A stretch of 34,489 nucleotides of DNA, taken from NCBI RefSeq assembly GCF_004296935.1, contig NZ_SCVH01000050.1, positions 1-34,489 of the forward strand, read 5' to 3'. The position numbers and the translations under genes were made by a program. This DNA comes from Reyranella sp. Its GTDB lineage: Bacteria; Pseudomonadota; Alphaproteobacteria; Reyranellales; Reyranellaceae. Numbering within the stretch: the stretch's first letter is position 1; each line of letters starts with the position of its first letter. Below, piece by piece: positions 31,787 through 34,489 of this stretch. The notes under the pieces are model-generated. The model worked only from the letters and a program-made list of their open reading frames with translations, ran no database searches and was not told where the DNA came from.

Positions 31787-31822
31787 CGAGGCACCGCCCG
31801 GTGTTTCCCGGGCGGTGCCTCG
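31787..31822 (+). terminator. 15-bp hairpin between dctP and dctQ
   Basis: CGAGGCACCGCCCGG (31787-31801) pairs exactly with CCGGGCGGTGCCTCG (31808-31822) around a 6-base loop. It starts 18 bases after the dctP stop and ends 28 bases before the dctQ ATG. With no T-run, it probably stabilises or partly ends the dctP message. Confidence 0.7.
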
Positions 31823-31850
31823 ATCCCTTCAAGCCCGGTAGGCAAAGCGC

Positions 31851-32522
31851 ATGACCGTTGAGCGGTTCCTGCACACGATCGACGGCATCAGCACCTGGGT
31901 CGGCAAGGCGGCGGCCTGGCTGATCATCGTGCTGATGTCGGTGGTCTGCCTCGAAGTCTTCAAACGCTACATCCTGAACGCGCCGACCGCCTGGATCTTC
32001 GACCTCAACAACATGCTGTACGGCTCGCTGTTCATGCTGTGCGGTGCCTATGCTCTGGCACAGAACGCCCATGTCCGCGGCGACTTCCTCTACAGCTCGA
32101 TGCGTCAGCGCACCCAGGCCACGCTCGATCTCGTGCTCTATTTCGTCTTCTTCTTTCCCGGCATCGGCGCGCTGCTCTACGCCGGCATCGAATATGCCGG
32201 CGATTCGTGGCGCATCGGCGAACATTCCAACGTCACCGCCGACGGGCCGCCGGTCTACCCCTTCAAGACGGTCATCCCGATCGCCGGCGCCCTGGTGCTG
32301 CTGCAGGGCATCGCCGAGGTGACGCGCTGCATCGTCTGCCTCAGGACCGGCGCCTGGCCGGCACGGCTGAAGGACGTTTCGGAGATCGATGTCGTCGAGG
32401 AGCAGCTGGCGCTCAGCGAGCATGTCGACGAGGAGACGCGGCGCGCCGCGATCGCCAACGCACAGCACATCGAGGAAGCCGCGCGCCAGCGGGGCATGGG
32501 CAGCGGAGACAACAAGATATGA
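31851..32522 (+). CDS. dctQ: TRAP transporter small permease
   Basis: A 223-residue DctQ-type integral membrane protein with four spans (about residues 20-40, 52-74, 90-115 and 138-160), the usual topology. The motif FKRYILNAPTAWIFDLNNMLYG around residues 38-59 is typical of the family. It forms the membrane complex with DctM and receives solute from DctP. The C-terminal 50 residues (after WPARLKDVSEIDVVEEQL) form a charged, helical tail in the cytoplasm, longer than in many members. The ATG at 31851 has a weak AGG site. Its last bases overlap the dctM start (ATGA at 32519-32522), so translation is coupled. Confidence 0.93.
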   Translation: MTVERFLHTIDGISTWVGKAAAWLIIVLMSVVCLEVFKRYILNAPTAWIFDLNNMLYGSLFMLCGAYALAQNAHVRGDFLYSSMRQRTQATLDLVLYFVFFFPGIGALLYAGIEYAGDSWRIGEHSNVTADGPPVYPFKTVIPIAGALVLLQGIAEVTRCIVCLRTGAWPARLKDVSEIDVVEEQLALSEHVDEETRRAAIANAQHIEEAARQRGMGSGDNKI

Positions 32523-34261
32523 GCGAACCCGCCCTCGGGCTCCTGATGCTGGGGCTCATCGTCGTCGTCATCATGATGGGGTTCGCCACCGCCTTCACCC
32601 TGATGGGGCTCGGCATCTTCTTCGGCTTCATCGCCTTCTACGACCCGTCGCAACCGTGGGCCGACAACAAGGTTTTCGCCCTGATGGTCCAGCGCACCTA
32701 CGGCGCCATGACCAACGACGTGCTGATCTCGATCCCATTGTTCGTCCTGATGGGCTACGTCATGGAACGCGGCGCGCTGGTCGACAAGATGTTCTACTCG
32801 ATCCAGCTCGCCTTCCGCCGCGTGCCGGCCGCGCTCGCCGTGGCGACGCTGATCGTCTGCACTTTCTGGGGTATTGCGAGCGGCCTCGTGGGCGCGGTCG
32901 TGGTGCTGATGGGAGTCATCGCCTTCAACCCGATGCTGCGCGCCGGCTATGACGTCAAGCTCGCCTCGGGTGTCATCACGGCCGGCGGCACGCTCGGCAT
33001 CCTGATCCCGCCCTCGGTGATGATCATCGTCTATGCCGCCGTGGCCGGCCAATCGGTGGTCAAGCTCTACGCCGCCGCCATGTTCCCGGGCTTCTTCCTG
33101 GCTTTCCTCTATCTCGCCTATGTCATCGGCTGGGCGCTGATCAATCCCAGGATCGCGCCCAGGCTGCCGGAGGAGCAGACCCGCGTGCCGGTGCCCGGCT
33201 GGGTCGAGCGCCTGCAGGCCGCCTACTCCCGCAACATGTTCGCGGGCCTCGCCAAGGCGATGGTCTCGCCCGGCGGAGCCCGCACGCTCACAGCCGACGG
33301 CAAGCCGCTCGGCTATTCCGGCATCGCACATAATTTTCTCGTCTCGCTGGTGCCGTTCCTGCTGGCCGTCGTCGCCCTGGGCGGCACCTGGTGGTACGTC
33401 GTCATCCACAAGAAGACGCTCGAGGCGCCGGAGGTCGAAGGCCTGCAGCCGCTGGGCAGCGCCGCGGTCAAGCCGGCTGCTGCTGTCGACGCGGGCACGC
33501 CCGAGGCCTTCTACTGGTGGTTTGCCGGCATCGCCGCGCTGCTGGCGCTCGCTGTCGTGCGCTACTACTGGCGCATGGACGCCGCGCGCTTCACCGTGCT
33601 GAAGCTGCTCACGGCGTCGGTCATGCCGCTCGGCATCCTCACCGTGGTCGTGCTGGGCGTCATCCTGTTCGGCATCACGACGGCCACCGAATCGGCCGCG
33701 GTCGGCGCCGCCGGCGCCTTCCTGCTGGCCTTCCAGGCCCGCACGCTCGACTGGAAGCGTACCAAGGAGGCGGTGTTCCTGACCGCCAAGACCACCGCCA
33801 TGGTGTGCTGGCTGTTCGTCGGCTCGGCGCTGTTCTCGGCCGTGTTCGCCATCCTGGGCGGTCAGGGCCTGGTCGAGCGCTGGGCGCTGTCGCTCAACCT
33901 CACGCCGCTGCAGTTCATGCTGCTGTCGCAAGCCATCATCTTCATCCTCGGCTGGCCGCTCGAATGGACGGAGATCATCATCATCTTCGTGCCGATCTTC
34001 CTGCCGCTCCTGAAGCACTACGACATCGACCCCATCCTGTGGGGCACCATGGTGTTCGTGAACCTGCAGGCCGCCTTCCTGTCGCCGCCGGTGGCGATGT
34101 CGGCCTACTACCTGAAAGGCGTGTCGCCGCCCCACGTCACGCTCAACCAGATCTTCGGCGGCATGATGCCCTACATGATGATCGTCATCCTGTGCCTGGC
34201 CATCATGTACGTCTGGCCCGGCATGTCGCTGTGGCTGCCGAACTATCTCTACGGCGGCTGA
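32519..34261 (+). CDS. dctM: TRAP transporter large permease with a central insertion
   Basis: A 580-residue DctM-type permease, the sodium-dependent transport subunit; most members are about 430 residues. The two homologous halves are clear: residues 1-215 with SIPLFVLMGYVMERGALVDKMF and ITAGGTLGILIPPSVMI, and residues 365-580 with FGITTATESAAVGAAGA and SPPVAMSAYYLKGV. Between them residues about 216-360 form an extra segment with two further spans (270-295 and 332-350) and a charged, Ala/Pro-rich loop. That insertion does not match the usual fold, although longer DctM-like proteins are known. It overlaps dctQ by 4 bases and completes the operon. Confidence 0.93.
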   Translation: MSEPALGLLMLGLIVVVIMMGFATAFTLMGLGIFFGFIAFYDPSQPWADNKVFALMVQRTYGAMTNDVLISIPLFVLMGYVMERGALVDKMFYSIQLAFRRVPAALAVATLIVCTFWGIASGLVGAVVVLMGVIAFNPMLRAGYDVKLASGVITAGGTLGILIPPSVMIIVYAAVAGQSVVKLYAAAMFPGFFLAFLYLAYVIGWALINPRIAPRLPEEQTRVPVPGWVERLQAAYSRNMFAGLAKAMVSPGGARTLTADGKPLGYSGIAHNFLVSLVPFLLAVVALGGTWWYVVIHKKTLEAPEVEGLQPLGSAAVKPAAAVDAGTPEAFYWWFAGIAALLALAVVRYYWRMDAARFTVLKLLTASVMPLGILTVVVLGVILFGITTATESAAVGAAGAFLLAFQARTLDWKRTKEAVFLTAKTTAMVCWLFVGSALFSAVFAILGGQGLVERWALSLNLTPLQFMLLSQAIIFILGWPLEWTEIIIIFVPIFLPLLKHYDIDPILWGTMVFVNLQAAFLSPPVAMSAYYLKGVSPPHVTLNQIFGGMMPYMMIVILCLAIMYVWPGMSLWLPNYLYGG

Positions 34262-34278
34262 GCCGGCCCGCCGCCGCT

Positions 34279-34417
34279 GGCCCAACTTTGCGATTTTGGC
34301 CCAACTCGACCGACAGAATATCGGCCCTCTGCGCGCCGGAAAGCCAATGAATACGGCATTTCAGCCGTTCCGGCGGGCCCACCTGAAACGTGGGAGTGTT
34401 GGGCCCGAAGTTGGGCC
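34279..34417. repeat. Short direct and inverted repeats of GGCCCAACT after dctM
   Basis: GGCCCAACT occurs at 34279-34287 and 34298-34306. Its complement AGTTGGGCC occurs at 34409-34417, and a near copy GTTGGGCC at 34398-34405. The layout would fold into a long-range hairpin with 9-bp arms. The function is unknown. Confidence 0.6.
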
Positions 34418-34435
34418 CGGAGTCCGACCCCCTCC

Positions 34436-34475
34436 GCCCCGAAAGACGGGGCACCTCCCCCGCAGACGGGGGAGG
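34436..34475. repeat. Two adjacent GC-rich hairpins near window end
   Basis: GCCCCG/CGGGGC at 34436-34441 and 34447-34452, then CCTCCCCCG/CGGGGGAGG at 34454-34462 and 34467-34475, each pair perfect. They could terminate dctM transcription or be part of an intergenic repeat. No gene is seen between 34262 and 34489. Confidence 0.6.
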
Positions 34476-34489
34476 AGGAAGAGGCCGAT

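Noticed and set aside
34203-34454. 83-residue minus-strand frame at the window end
   Set aside because: It is formed by the repeats and overlaps the dctM end; no ribosome binding site or family motif.

Overview
The window is a high-G+C, tightly packed bacterial chromosome segment. It reads as a soil-type alphaproteobacterium: Bug, TRAP and NMT1-like solute receptors, amidases, an acyl-CoA dehydrogenase, a mycobacterial-type AhpC/AhpD pair, and GTG starts. The genus cannot be proved from the sequence; Reyranella or a Bradyrhizobium-like lineage would fit. I support 36 protein genes, one cut by the left edge. I saw no rRNA, tRNA, CRISPR array, transposase or phage gene. No gene-free stretch exceeds 300 bases; the longest are 9338-9584 (247 bases, described as a feature) and 34262-34489 (228 bases, repeats described).

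Layout. 1-3800: a partial metallo-beta-lactamase-fold hydrolase, a small membrane protein, an amidase, a secreted lectin-like protein and a small membrane protein. 3871-5768 (minus): a Bug-type solute receptor behind an SDR oxidoreductase. 5843-9337 (plus): a beta-lactamase-fold hydrolase, a TauD-like dioxygenase and an MFS exporter. 9585-11323: a GlxA/AraC-type regulator divergent from an isonitrile hydratase (InhA-like), with two strong dyads between them. 11388-14017: an ICMT-like methyltransferase, a trypsin-like periplasmic protease with a repeat-built signal peptide, and a cupin dioxygenase-like protein convergent with it. 14182-17170 (minus): YdcF-like protein, NMT1-like receptor and acyl-CoA dehydrogenase as one operon. 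17263-18013: a VOC protein and an HU protein. 18201-20729 (plus): hotdog thioesterase, a 65-residue GatC/AtzG-like protein, and an amidase overlapping it. 20730-23925 (minus): aldehyde dehydrogenase, ahpD, ahpC, VOC protein. 24030-25946 (plus): family-3 solute receptor and a luciferase-like monooxygenase. 25943-30544: an unknown protein and a D-2-hydroxyacid dehydrogenase, divergent from an HpcH/HpaI-fold protein and oligopeptidase B. 30642-34261: a complete TRAP transporter (dctP-dctQ-dctM).

How the genes work together. Most of the window is catabolic and scavenging: receptors for organic acids or amines, hydrolases for amides and esters, and oxidoreductases for the products. Three of the four solute receptors have no membrane partner here. 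The points most worth following are: the HpaI-fold protein that keeps its metal ligands but seems to have lost the catalytic His, Arg and Gln, with 15-bp repeats at the divergent promoter; the thioesterase/AtzG-like/amidase operon; the isonitrile hydratase switch with two perfect dyads; the TRAP large permease with a roughly 140-residue insertion; and convergent gene pairs that share or abut stops at CTAG. None of these is proved to be a new system.
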